A stretch of 64,000 nt of DNA, from the NCBI RefSeq assembly GCF_030547005.1, contig NZ_JAUOPN010000004.1, positions 1 to 64,000 on the forward strand. Direction: 5' to 3'. This document shows, in pieces, positions 7,055 through 16,367 of the stretch. Position numbers and translations under genes: made by a program. The notes beneath the pieces are model-generated. The model saw nothing but the letters and a program-made list of their open reading frames with translations. It was not told the origin of the DNA and did not search any database. The first letter of the stretch is position 1, and each line of letters opens with the position of its first letter. This DNA is from Maribacter sp. 1_MG-2023. GTDB taxonomy: Bacteria > Bacteroidota > Bacteroidia > Flavobacteriales > Flavobacteriaceae.

Positions 7055-10000
7055 ATGATGAAAAAGCTATATTTAATTCTAATCTTATTTATGTCCGTAC
7101 AATTTGGTAATGCCCAAGAGCACAATTCTTATGATTCACTTTGGGATAAAGTTCTTGATTTGGAGATGGAAAACTTGAGTAAATCGGCATTAAAGCAAGC
7201 TGAAGCCATCTTTGTAAAGGCGAAAAGCGAAAAAAATGAGGTACAGACTATAAAGGCCCTTCTTTATAAATCTAACTTTATTAATAGGCTTGAAGAAGAT
7301 TCTAAATTAAATATCGTTAATGATATCAAATCTGAAATAGCAGTATCAGATAGTGCAACGAAAAGCATTCTTCATAGTCATTTAGCGAACTTATATTGGC
7401 AATACTACCAGCAAAACAGGTATCGATTTAATAATAGAACCAAGACAGCTGTTAAGGTTGATTCGGTAAATTTTAGAACCTGGGATTTAGATACGTTATT
7501 TAAAGAAATAGATTTTCATTTTACCGCATCCTTAGAAAATGCTAGCATAACTCAGCAACTTCCTATTTCAGATTTTGATACAATCTTAGAGAAGAACGAA
7601 GAAAATAGAAAGTACAGACCTACGTTATTTGACGTTCTTGCACATACTGCTTTACAATTTTACACAACGAGTGAAAATAGCATCAACAAGCCTGCAGATT
7701 CTTTTGAGATTGACAACGAAGTTATTTTATGCGAGGCATATACTGCCAGTTTTCTAAATTTTAATGATAGTAAAAACCTATCATTACAATCTAGAGCACT
7801 TGAAATTTATCAACAATTAGTAGCATTTCATTTTGGCAACCCAGATATGAGTCCGTTAGTATTGGTAGATATAGAGCGATTACGCTTTATTCATGCAAAT
7901 GCCACTTTCGATAATAAGAACAATCTATTTCTTGAAGTGCTACAGAATTCAGCCGAAAACATAAAGCATAGTCCCCTATCTAGTTTATACACCTTTGAAA
8001 TTGCACTTCAGTACCAACAATTAGGTCTCACCTATTCCCCTAAAACGAATGAAGAACATCAATGGAAATTAAAAGAAGCCATTGTACTTTGCGATGATGT
8101 AATTGCGAGATTCCCTAAAAGTTTAGGGGCGCAAAAATGCATAGTCTTAAAATCTGAAATTCAAAATACCAATATTCAACTGACTTCAGAAAAGCATATA
8201 CCTACCAATATGGTAAGTAGATTACTGGTTAGTTATAAAAATATGGAGAGCCTGACTTTAAAGGCTTACCAAATTACCCAGAAACAATTAAAAGAGCTTG
8301 AAAAATTATATCAAGACCCTAAGAAACAAGACTATATAAAAAATCTACCTCTCGCTAAAACCTGGTCCACATCTTTAAAAACAGAGAACGATTATCAAAC
8401 GCATAGTACTGAAATTTCCATGCCGGCTTTAGAAAATGGAAATTATGTGATCGTTGCAGAATCTGACAATGAAAAAGTAAATTCATTTAGCTTCACTACT
8501 GTTCAGGTAACCAATTTAGCAGTAATAGAAACGCAAAACCTTACACATCAGTTCTACCAAGTAATCAATCGTAATAATGGCAAACCTATTGTAGGTGCTG
8601 AAGTTTTTTTAAGGTATCGAAAAAATTATAATCAACCGATAAAACGTAAAACCTATACCACTGATAAAAATGGTAACATCGCTATCGAAAAAAATGAAGA
8701 AAGTTGGAGTGAAGTTTTTATAACCACTAAAAAGGATAGCGAAACTGCATATTTTGGTGAGTACTACATAAACAGAGGGTATGCCCAAAATGAAGAGCGA
8801 ATTAACTATTCATGCTTTTTGTTTACGGACAGAAGTATTTACAGACCAGGTCAGCCCATATATTTTAAAGGTATTGCTATTAGCCAAGACAAAGGTGTTT
8901 CTAAAGTTTTAGAAAACGCTAAAATTAAAGTTACGCTCGCAGATGTTAACGGACAAGAATTAGAGACCCTTGCATTGACTACAAATGATTATGGTTCTAT
9001 TTCGGGTGAATTCATACTACCAAATTCCGGACTCACAGGTCAGTTTTCTATTCGGGTTTCTTCAAGCAATTATAGTTTAAGTGGATATACCGGCATTTCA
9101 GTTGAGGAGTACAAACGACCTAAATTCGAAACAAATTTCGAACCAGTTACAGAGACCTTTAAAGTAAATGATAGTATAACGGTAATTGGTAAAGCAACCG
9201 CATATGCAGGTAGTTCCATCTCAGATGCAAAAGTAGTTTACCGTGTAAAAAGAGTGGTGAATTTACCAAGATGGTATTATTGGTTCAGACCTCATCTTAA
9301 TGGCTCTTCTCAAGAAATTGAACAAGGAGAAACCGTTACCGATGCAGCAGGTAATTATGAGATAAAGTTTAAGGCTATTCCTGACAATAGTATTGCCAAA
9401 GAAAACCTACCTACTTTTAATTATGAAGTTACAGCAGATGTAACCGATATTAATGGAGAAACAAGAAGTACAGTTACAAATGTTGCCGTTGGCTATCATG
9501 CTCTAAACGTAAATTTAGTAATGCAGGAGTCCATTGACAAGACCCTGAAGGATACAGGCTTTACTATTACCAGCAGAAACTTAAACGGAGAATTTGTAGC
9601 GGCAACAGGCGAGGTGAAATTATATAAATTACAGGCACTCGAAAATGTAATACGTCCCAGACAGTGGTCTGCCCCAGATTATCAAAGTTTTTCAAAAGAT
9701 GAATTCCTGAAGCTTTATCCGCATGACGCTTATGAAGACGAAGACAATTCTGCCAATTGGAAAAAAGGTAAAATGGTTTGGAAATCTAACTTCAACACTC
9801 AAAATGCTAAGGATATAAATTTCGGTAAAACCAAGAATTGGGAATCTGGTAAATACAGATTAGAATTACACTCAAAAGACAAATTTGGGCATGCCGTAAA
9901 AGATATCGCCATTATTACATTTACTGGTAACGAGCAAACATTAGCTGACAATCAATTGTTTCATATAAAAACAGATAAGGCACAATATGAGATTGGCGAC

Positions 10001-13000
10001 AAAGCTCAAATAACATTTCTTTCAAGCGCAGAAAATTTGAATATTTATGTAAGAGTCGAAAAAAACAATACAATTGTTGAAGAAAAGTTGATTACGCTGA
10101 ACAACAACTCTAAAACCATATCGGTACCGGTTACCGAAAATGATTTAGGCGGATTTGTAGTTACTTACGGTTATGCATTTGCCAATTATTTTGAATGGAA
10201 CGCTCATAATATTTTGGTACCCTACCCTTCTAGCGATTTACAAATAGAGACTACGACCTTTAGAGATAAAATTGCTCCGGGTGTTGATGAAACTTGGTCT
10301 TTTAAGGTCAAAGGTCCTAAAGGTGAAAAAGTAAGCGCTGAGTTATTGGCTAGTATGTACGATGCCTCTTTAGACCAATTCAGCCCTCATTCTTGGAGTT
10401 TTTATCCATTAAACAGACCAAATTACTATTCGCGAATCAGAACGAATGCTCATGACAGTTTTTCGACAAATAGCTTCTATACATTTTCGAATTATAAAGA
10501 CATGAGCTACCCAAGTCTAAGATTTGATTCTTTCGATTCGTTCGGGTTAGATTTTATGTCACGAGGAAACTTCTATAAATCGCGTGCTATTAATTATAGT
10601 TCCGCACCCTTAAGGAAATCTATGATGGCAGACGATGCTGCATTAGATGAGGTTGTTACCGTTGGCTATGGTACTGTCAGAAAAGAAAATGAATTATCAA
10701 GTGCTGTTGAAAGTATAGAACCAACAGAACTGGAACCAGAGACAGATAGCGAAGATTTTGGTTCGGTTAGTATTCGTAAAAATTTACAGGAAACCGCTTT
10801 TTTCTTTCCAAAATTACAGACCGATAAAGAAGGAAATGTAAGTTTCAATTTTACTACTCCCGAAGCATTGACCCGTTGGAATTTACAACTTTTGGCACAT
10901 ACCAAAAATTTGGAAAGCACGATAACAAATCTATCTACGGTAACCCAAAAAGAATTGATGGTAATCCCAAATGCACCACGGTTTTTACGTGAGGGTGATG
11001 AGATCATAATTAGCACTAAAATTTCTAACCTTACTGAAAAGCTACTTTCTGGTCAAGTGAAATTAGAGCTGACAGATGCGGTAACTGGCATAGATATTTC
11101 AAAACAAATGTTAGCCATTTCCAGTACACTAGAGACAGCATCTTTTAAAGTGGATGCTATGGGGAATACCCAAGTATCATGGAAATTGAACATTTCGGAA
11201 GGGTTGCAATCGGTTCAATATAAAATTATTGCGAAAGCAAGTGATTTCTCTGATGGCGAACAAAACATGCTGCCTGTATTATCAAACAGAACTTTGGTAA
11301 CGGAAACATTACCAATGTGGATTCGTAGCAACCAGACCAAGACGTTTACTTTAGATAAGTTAAGTAATACCTCATCGACTACGCTGAAGCACCATAAGCT
11401 AACTTTAGAAATGACATCTAACCCAGCTTGGTACGCAGTACAGGCATTACCCTACTTAATGGAGTACCCGTACGATTGTAACGAGCAGACATTCTCAAGG
11501 TATTACGCAAACACCTTGGCTAGTCATATTGCGAACAGTAACCCTAGGATTCGTGAAGTGTTTAATCAATGGGCAAATTCAGATGCGTTATTAAGCAATT
11601 TAGAAAAGAACGAGGAATTAAAATCGCTGTTAATTCAAGAAACACCATGGTTACGCGATGCACAATCTGAAACCGAGCAAAAGAAAAGAATCGGTTTGTT
11701 ATTCAATTTGAACAAGATGAAAAACGAGCAGCAATCAGCTTTAAACAAGCTGGCTCAAAATCAGAATTCAAGTGGAGCTTGGTCGTGGTTCAATGGTGGT
11801 CCAGATAATAGATACATTACCCAACATATTATTTCGGGAATGGGGCATTTGAACAAATTAATCACCTCAACAAATACCAACAACCAAAATTTATCAACTT
11901 CGTTCAACTCTCAATCAGAAATGATTGAAAGTGCAATTTCATATTTAGATGCTGAGTTTGTGAAAGAGTATAAGCAAATGAAGAAATACACATCGAATAT
12001 TAACGATGATCATTTAAGTGCGAATCAGGTTCATTATTTATATATGCGTAGTCTTTTTCCAGAAATTAAAACCTCTAAGAAAGTAGATGAGATAACCGCG
12101 TATTATTTAAAGCAATCTCAGAAATATTGGACAAAAAGAGGTTTGTATGCACAGGGAATGTTAGCATTAATTCTAAACAGAAAAGATGATATAAAAACAT
12201 CTGCCAAAATTTTACGTGCTTTAGAAGAAAATAGCATTACCAGCGATGAATTGGGCATGTACTGGAAAAGTAATACCAGCTCATGGTTTTGGTATCAAGC
12301 ACCTATAGAAACTCAAGCTTTACTGATAGAAGCATTTTCTGAAATCCACCCTGCCGACATAGAAACTATAGACAATCTAAAAATATGGCTACTTAAAAAT
12401 AAGCAGACCAATCAATGGAGCACTACAAAAGCAACCACAGAAGCTGTCTACGCCTTATTATTACAAGGTAGCGAGTGGTTGTCAGTTACAGACGCAGTTG
12501 AAGTTTTAATTGGCGGTGAAAAGATTGATCCTTCTACCCTAGAAGATGTAAAGGTAGAAGCAGGAACTGGTTACTTTAAAACCTCTTGGAACACTACCGA
12601 GATTGAACCAAAAATGGGTGAAGTACAAATTAGCAAAAAAGGCGACGGAATTGCTTGGGGAGCTTTGTACTGGCAATATTTTGAGGACTTAGATAAAATT
12701 ACAAGTGCCGAGACTCCGTTGAAATTAAAGAAAAAAATCTTTTTGAAAAAGAATACTGATTCTGGCGAAGTGATTTCTGAAGTGACCGATAATACCAATT
12801 TAAAAGTGGGCGACTTGGTTAAGATAAGAATTGAATTGAGATCCGACCGAGATATGGAATTTTTACACATGAAAGATATGCGTGCTGCTGGTTTTGAACC
12901 TGTAAATGTAATTTCAAGATACAAGTGGCAAGACGGCTTAGGGTATTACGAAAGCACTAAAGATGCTAGTACCAATTTCTTCTTTGACTATTTACCAAAA

Positions 13001-13138
13001 GGAGTTTATGTGTTTGAATATGATGTACGTGTAAATAATGCCGGAGATTTTAGTAATGGCATTACTACCATACAAAGTATGTATGCACCAGAGTTTAGTA
13101 GTCATAGTGAAGGAGTTCGTGTTTCGGTGGGGAATTAA
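7055..13138 (+). CDS. Alpha-2-macroglobulin family protein with CxEQ thioester
   Basis: About 2,027 residues; start at ATG 7055 (or 7058) because a clear signal peptide follows, KKLYLILILFMSVQFGNAQ. A helical N-terminal region (to about 460) resembles tetratricopeptide-like repeats. An MG2 domain is marked by FTDRSIYRPGQPIYFKG (about 590), the A2M domain by TPEALTRWNLQLLAHTKN (about 1275), and the thioester by YPYDCNEQTFSRYYA (about 1470), followed by an alpha-helical thioester domain with WSWFNGG and ALLLQGS. The C-terminus has receptor-like beta domains. Such proteins trap or shield against attacking proteases in the periplasm or at the surface. Oddly, residues about 1190-1210 read ALDEVVTVGYGTVRK, the TonB-box signature of SusC receptors, in the place of the bait region. 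Confidence 0.92.
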   Translation: MMKKLYLILILFMSVQFGNAQEHNSYDSLWDKVLDLEMENLSKSALKQAEAIFVKAKSEKNEVQTIKALLYKSNFINRLEEDSKLNIVNDIKSEIAVSDSATKSILHSHLANLYWQYYQQNRYRFNNRTKTAVKVDSVNFRTWDLDTLFKEIDFHFTASLENASITQQLPISDFDTILEKNEENRKYRPTLFDVLAHTALQFYTTSENSINKPADSFEIDNEVILCEAYTASFLNFNDSKNLSLQSRALEIYQQLVAFHFGNPDMSPLVLVDIERLRFIHANATFDNKNNLFLEVLQNSAENIKHSPLSSLYTFEIALQYQQLGLTYSPKTNEEHQWKLKEAIVLCDDVIARFPKSLGAQKCIVLKSEIQNTNIQLTSEKHIPTNMVSRLLVSYKNMESLTLKAYQITQKQLKELEKLYQDPKKQDYIKNLPLAKTWSTSLKTENDYQTHSTEISMPALENGNYVIVAESDNEKVNSFSFTTVQVTNLAVIETQNLTHQFYQVINRNNGKPIVGAEVFLRYRKNYNQPIKRKTYTTDKNGNIAIEKNEESWSEVFITTKKDSETAYFGEYYINRGYAQNEERINYSCFLFTDRSIYRPGQPIYFKGIAISQDKGVSKVLENAKIKVTLADVNGQELETLALTTNDYGSISGEFILPNSGLTGQFSIRVSSSNYSLSGYTGISVEEYKRPKFETNFEPVTETFKVNDSITVIGKATAYAGSSISDAKVVYRVKRVVNLPRWYYWFRPHLNGSSQEIEQGETVTDAAGNYEIKFKAIPDNSIAKENLPTFNYEVTADVTDINGETRSTVTNVAVGYHALNVNLVMQESIDKTLKDTGFTITSRNLNGEFVAATGEVKLYKLQALENVIRPRQWSAPDYQSFSKDEFLKLYPHDAYEDEDNSANWKKGKMVWKSNFNTQNAKDINFGKTKNWESGKYRLELHSKDKFGHAVKDIAIITFTGNEQTLADNQLFHIKTDKAQYEIGDKAQITFLSSAENLNIYVRVEKNNTIVEEKLITLNNNSKTISVPVTENDLGGFVVTYGYAFANYFEWNAHNILVPYPSSDLQIETTTFRDKIAPGVDETWSFKVKGPKGEKVSAELLASMYDASLDQFSPHSWSFYPLNRPNYYSRIRTNAHDSFSTNSFYTFSNYKDMSYPSLRFDSFDSFGLDFMSRGNFYKSRAINYSSAPLRKSMMADDAALDEVVTVGYGTVRKENELSSAVESIEPTELEPETDSEDFGSVSIRKNLQETAFFFPKLQTDKEGNVSFNFTTPEALTRWNLQLLAHTKNLESTITNLSTVTQKELMVIPNAPRFLREGDEIIISTKISNLTEKLLSGQVKLELTDAVTGIDISKQMLAISSTLETASFKVDAMGNTQVSWKLNISEGLQSVQYKIIAKASDFSDGEQNMLPVLSNRTLVTETLPMWIRSNQTKTFTLDKLSNTSSTTLKHHKLTLEMTSNPAWYAVQALPYLMEYPYDCNEQTFSRYYANTLASHIANSNPRIREVFNQWANSDALLSNLEKNEELKSLLIQETPWLRDAQSETEQKKRIGLLFNLNKMKNEQQSALNKLAQNQNSSGAWSWFNGGPDNRYITQHIISGMGHLNKLITSTNTNNQNLSTSFNSQSEMIESAISYLDAEFVKEYKQMKKYTSNINDDHLSANQVHYLYMRSLFPEIKTSKKVDEITAYYLKQSQKYWTKRGLYAQGMLALILNRKDDIKTSAKILRALEENSITSDELGMYWKSNTSSWFWYQAPIETQALLIEAFSEIHPADIETIDNLKIWLLKNKQTNQWSTTKATTEAVYALLLQGSEWLSVTDAVEVLIGGEKIDPSTLEDVKVEAGTGYFKTSWNTTEIEPKMGEVQISKKGDGIAWGALYWQYFEDLDKITSAETPLKLKKKIFLKKNTDSGEVISEVTDNTNLKVGDLVKIRIELRSDRDMEFLHMKDMRAAGFEPVNVISRYKWQDGLGYYESTKDASTNFFFDYLPKGVYVFEYDVRVNNAGDFSNGITTIQSMYAPEFSSHSEGVRVSVGN

Positions 13139-13245
13139 CGTCATTAAGAACGTAGTGAAGTAATCTGCTTATTGCTGACTAAAAACTCACCCACTACTAA
13201 TGACAAACAGATTGCCACGTCGCGAAAATACTCCTCGCAAAGACG
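13139..13245. repeat. REP-like intergenic inverted repeat
   Basis: The left arm (13139-13167) starts CGTCATTAAGAACGTAGTGA and ends TAATCTG. The right arm (13208-13245) read on the minus strand starts CGTCTTTGCGAGGAGTATTT and ends GGCAATCTG. The arms are imperfect complements. The CGTCATTGCGAGGAG..AGCAATCTG family is a widespread intergenic element in Flavobacteriia; here it lies between convergent genes. Confidence 0.7.
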
Positions 13246-13259
13246 AGTTAAAACACAAA

Positions 13260-13288
13260 AAAAGGGCGCTACTATGTAGCGCCCTTTT
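13260..13288. terminator. Bidirectional intrinsic terminator
   Basis: Thirteen-pair stem AAAAGGGCGCTAC/GTAGCGCCCTTTT with a TAT loop. It sits between the convergent alpha-2-macroglobulin and M13 peptidase genes and has T- and A-rich flanks suitable for both. Confidence 0.9.
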
Positions 13289-13309
13289 CGTCTTTTACTA
13301 AAAAATAAT

Positions 13310-15358
13310 CTACCAAATACTAACTCTCTTTTCAGGAGCTAAATACATAGCATCACCTTCTTTAATATCAAAGGCATCGTAAAATTCTTGAATGTTTAAC
13401 AAAGGTTGTGTTGCTCTAACCATACCTGGAGAGTGTGGATCAGTTTTGATCTGAGTTCTTAAAGCCTCATCTCTACTTTTAGTTCTCCAAACTGTAGCCC
13501 AAGACATAAAGAAACGTTGCTCAGCAGTAAAACCATCAATATCTTCAGGACGACCATTTTCTACATAGTATTTCTGAAGTCCGTCATAAGCACCTAGTAA
13601 TCCACCTAAGTCACCGATATTCTCACCTAAGGTGAATTTACCATTAACATAAACTTCTGGCAATACCATTACGCTATCATACTGTACCGCTAAAGCATCA
13701 GCTCTTTCTGTAAAAGCAGCTAAATCAGCATCTGTCCACCAGTTTTTAAGATTTCCATCAGCATCGAAACGAGAACCGCTATCATCAAAAGCATGAGAGA
13801 TTTCATGTCCAATAACAGCACCAATTCCACCATAATTTACAGCTTCATCAGCAGTATAGTTATAGAAAGGAGGCTGTAAGATTGCAGCAGGAAAAACAAT
13901 CTCGTTATTCAAAGGATTGAAATATGCATTCACAGTCTGTGGAGACATTCCCCATTCCGTTTTATCAACAAGCTCACCAATTTCAGAGTAATTCTTCAAC
14001 TCTCCCCATTTGTTCACCGCAGTCATATTTTCAAAGTACGACTTGTCTGCAGAAACTTCCATCGTAGAATAATCTTCCCACTTATCTGGGTAAGCAATCT
14101 TCACGGTGAATTTATCTAACTTTTCAATTGCTTTTGTTTTTGTAGAATCGCTCATCCAATCCAAAACAGAAATACGTTCTTTAAAAGCATCGATTACATT
14201 TGCAATCATCAACTCAGCTTTAGCCTTTGCTTCTGGCGGAAACTTAGCGTCTACATACAATTGACCTAAAGCCTCACCAACAGTACCGTTTACCGTTGCC
14301 AATGCACGCTCGTCTGCAGCACGTTGTTCTTTTGCTCCTCTAAGGTATTTGCTATAAAATTCCCAATCTGCAGTTTCAATTTCAGTTGTTAATTTTCCGG
14401 CAGCACTATTAAAGGTATCCCATCTCACCAAAGTTTTGATATCTTCAATCGGTGTCGTTTTCAAGAACTTATCTAAAGCTTCGGTATATCTTAATTGAGT
14501 AACCAAAAGTGTATCGAACTTTTTAGTAATCCCTAAATCAGAGATAAGTTTTTGCATGTCGATAGTAGACATCATTATATCTACCTCAGCAATTGTTCTT
14601 GGGTTATTGTAATTTCTGGCATCTCTACGTTCTACTTTATTCAAACGTGGTTCTGCTAATTGCGTTTCTAGAGCTAGAATTTTATCTGCAGCTTTTGTTG
14701 CATCAGCTTCAGAATCACCTAATTTCTGCAACATTTTAGATACGTGTTTTTTATACTCTTCACGTATTTCTACAGACTTCTCATCTTCATCCAAATAGAA
14801 ATCACGATCAGGTAAACCTAATCCGTTCGCACCTAAATACACAGCATTCATACTACTGTTATTTAAATCTGCACCAGCACCAATATTTAAGAACGGAGAA
14901 GATACAGCAGCATTAGTTGCCAAAACAGTTTGCAAATCATTTAAACTCTTTACCGAAGAAATTGCTTCAAATGCAGAAGTTAAGGGAGCAATACCTGCTT
15001 TATTTCTAGCGGCAGTATCTAACTTTGTATCAAAAATTGCCAAAGCTTTCGCTTGATCGGTATCTGAAGCGTAATTACCACTTTCTTTTGCAGTAGCTAA
15101 TATTTTTAAAACATCGTCGTCTGTAGATTTACGAAGTACACTGAAGCCGCCCCAGCTAGTTCTATCATCAGGAATTTCGGTAAACTTCATCCAGTTTCCG
15201 TTCACATAGTTATAAAAATCTGACCTAGGGTTTTGAGTAGTATCCATGTTCGTAAGAACAATACCAGGTATTGTTTCTACTTCTACAGTAGGTTTCGCTT
15301 CCTCTTTACAAGAAGCTAAGGCTACCAGTCCGGCAGCTAGAAAATAAATCTTTTTCAT
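13310..15358 (-). CDS. pepO: M13 family zinc metallopeptidase (PepO/neprilysin type), lipoprotein
   Basis: 682 residues. Lipoprotein signal MKKIYFLAAGLVALASCKEE. The N-terminal M13 domain opens with DTTQNPRSDFYNYVNGNWMK, the standard start of the mature enzyme. The zinc site is GAVIGHEISHAFDDSG (HExxH, about residue 518) with the third ligand Glu in GENIGDLGG (about 581), and the substrate-binding NAYFNP.NNEIVFPAAILQPPF (about 480) is intact. The C-terminus holds FF.SWA..WR and the final ends in V(S/R)IW where CxW is usual. It should cleave oligopeptides at the cell surface or in the periplasm. A TATTTTTG -7 element lies upstream on the minus strand (15425-15418). Confidence 0.95.
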   Translation of the reverse strand: MKKIYFLAAGLVALASCKEEAKPTVEVETIPGIVLTNMDTTQNPRSDFYNYVNGNWMKFTEIPDDRTSWGGFSVLRKSTDDDVLKILATAKESGNYASDTDQAKALAIFDTKLDTAARNKAGIAPLTSAFEAISSVKSLNDLQTVLATNAAVSSPFLNIGAGADLNNSSMNAVYLGANGLGLPDRDFYLDEDEKSVEIREEYKKHVSKMLQKLGDSEADATKAADKILALETQLAEPRLNKVERRDARNYNNPRTIAEVDIMMSTIDMQKLISDLGITKKFDTLLVTQLRYTEALDKFLKTTPIEDIKTLVRWDTFNSAAGKLTTEIETADWEFYSKYLRGAKEQRAADERALATVNGTVGEALGQLYVDAKFPPEAKAKAELMIANVIDAFKERISVLDWMSDSTKTKAIEKLDKFTVKIAYPDKWEDYSTMEVSADKSYFENMTAVNKWGELKNYSEIGELVDKTEWGMSPQTVNAYFNPLNNEIVFPAAILQPPFYNYTADEAVNYGGIGAVIGHEISHAFDDSGSRFDADGNLKNWWTDADLAAFTERADALAVQYDSVMVLPEVYVNGKFTLGENIGDLGGLLGAYDGLQKYYVENGRPEDIDGFTAEQRFFMSWATVWRTKSRDEALRTQIKTDPHSPGMVRATQPLLNIQEFYDAFDIKEGDAMYLAPEKRVSIW

Positions 15359-15417
15359 TTTGTGTGAGTTAGTTTTTAATGTGTCAGTCTATATGACGCA
15401 CATTTTGAGTTTTGTTA

Positions 15418-15425
15418 CAAAAATA
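15418..15425 (-). promoter_or_regulatory. Probable -7 promoter element of the M13 peptidase gene
   Basis: Minus strand TATTTTTG fits the Bacteroidota TAnnTTTG consensus, about 60 bases before the start codon. A TTG at 15443-15441 is closer (15 bases) than the usual spacing for the -33 element. Confidence 0.4.
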
Positions 15426-15638
15426 ACAGGATTTTACTTTCAATACGTTTTTTTACACTCACAAATACTAACATTAACATTTGAAGATTAACTTATTACA
15501 TCAGAAAAAGTAATTTCAAAATCTTATAACAACTTTAAAACCAAGTTGACTCATTGAAAGTACCACTACACTCATTTTGTATTTTATAAAATCAATGCTT
15601 CTTATACTTTACAGGTGTACTAATTAAAAAACCGAATT

Positions 15639-16367
15639 ATGAAAAGCACATTAACAATTGACGTAAAAGAACCATGCAAAGAAAATTTCACTAATTTTAG
15701 TAAAACCGAAAAAGGAGGTTTTTGCCAAAGTTGTGAAAAAGAGGTAATTGATTTTACCAATTTTTCCGATACAGAACTGGTAAACTATTTAAGTAACTCA
15801 AAGAAAAAAACTTGTGGTATGTTTAAAGCATCGCAATTAAAATCTTATGAAACCCATACACTTCAAACCATGAATAATTCTATGTTCCATAAAGGAATTG
15901 CAATGATGAGTTTTTCTTTATTGGCTCTTTGCGCTACTGAAGTTAAAGGTCAAGAAACTGCTAGTATAGAGCCAACTATTGAATTGGTGTCTTCATTAGA
16001 AGGTGTTGTAGGTAAAGTACAAATAGTACAAGAAAAACACACTGTAACAGGTACCATTGTCGATGAAGCAAATGAACCATTACCTGGTGTAAATGTGGTT
16101 TTGAAAGGAACTACAATAGGCACACAGACAGATTTTGACGGTAAATTTGAATTCCCACAACAGCTTGTGCAAAATGACATTCTAGTACTTAGCTTTATAG
16201 GTTATGAAACCAAAACGTACAAAGTTGCAGCAAACGGTAGTTCTAACATAGATATCAATATTACTTTTGATGAATACGACATGGTTTTGATGGGTGATAT
16301 TGTAATCGATGGCACCTACTCTAGCAAAAGAAATATTTTTCAGAAGATTGGAGATATTTTTAAATAA
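15639..16367 (+). CDS. Carboxypeptidase-regulatory-like (CarbopepD_reg) membrane protein
   Basis: 242 residues in three parts. The N-terminal 75 residues are cytoplasmic-looking and cysteine-containing (CKENFTNFSKTEKGGFCQSC, then EVIDFTNFSD and KKTCGMF), a small metal-binding-like domain seen in many Bacteroidota proteins. A membrane helix follows around residues 88-105 (GIAMMSFSLLALCATEVKG). The outer part carries a beta-sandwich: VTGTIVDEANEPLPGVNVVLKGTT.GTQTDFDGKFEF and LVLSFIGYETKTYKV, exactly the N-terminal plug extension of SusC/TonB receptors but free-standing. The stop codon shares one base with the start of the transglutaminase-like gene, so the two work as a translationally coupled pair. 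Function unknown. Confidence 0.85.
   Translation: MKSTLTIDVKEPCKENFTNFSKTEKGGFCQSCEKEVIDFTNFSDTELVNYLSNSKKKTCGMFKASQLKSYETHTLQTMNNSMFHKGIAMMSFSLLALCATEVKGQETASIEPTIELVSSLEGVVGKVQIVQEKHTVTGTIVDEANEPLPGVNVVLKGTTIGTQTDFDGKFEFPQQLVQNDILVLSFIGYETKTYKVAANGSSNIDINITFDEYDMVLMGDIVIDGTYSSKRNIFQKIGDIFK

Noticed and set aside
10666-11016. 116-codon minus-strand ORF
   Set aside because: Antisense to the continuous alpha-2-macroglobulin gene, with no family match.
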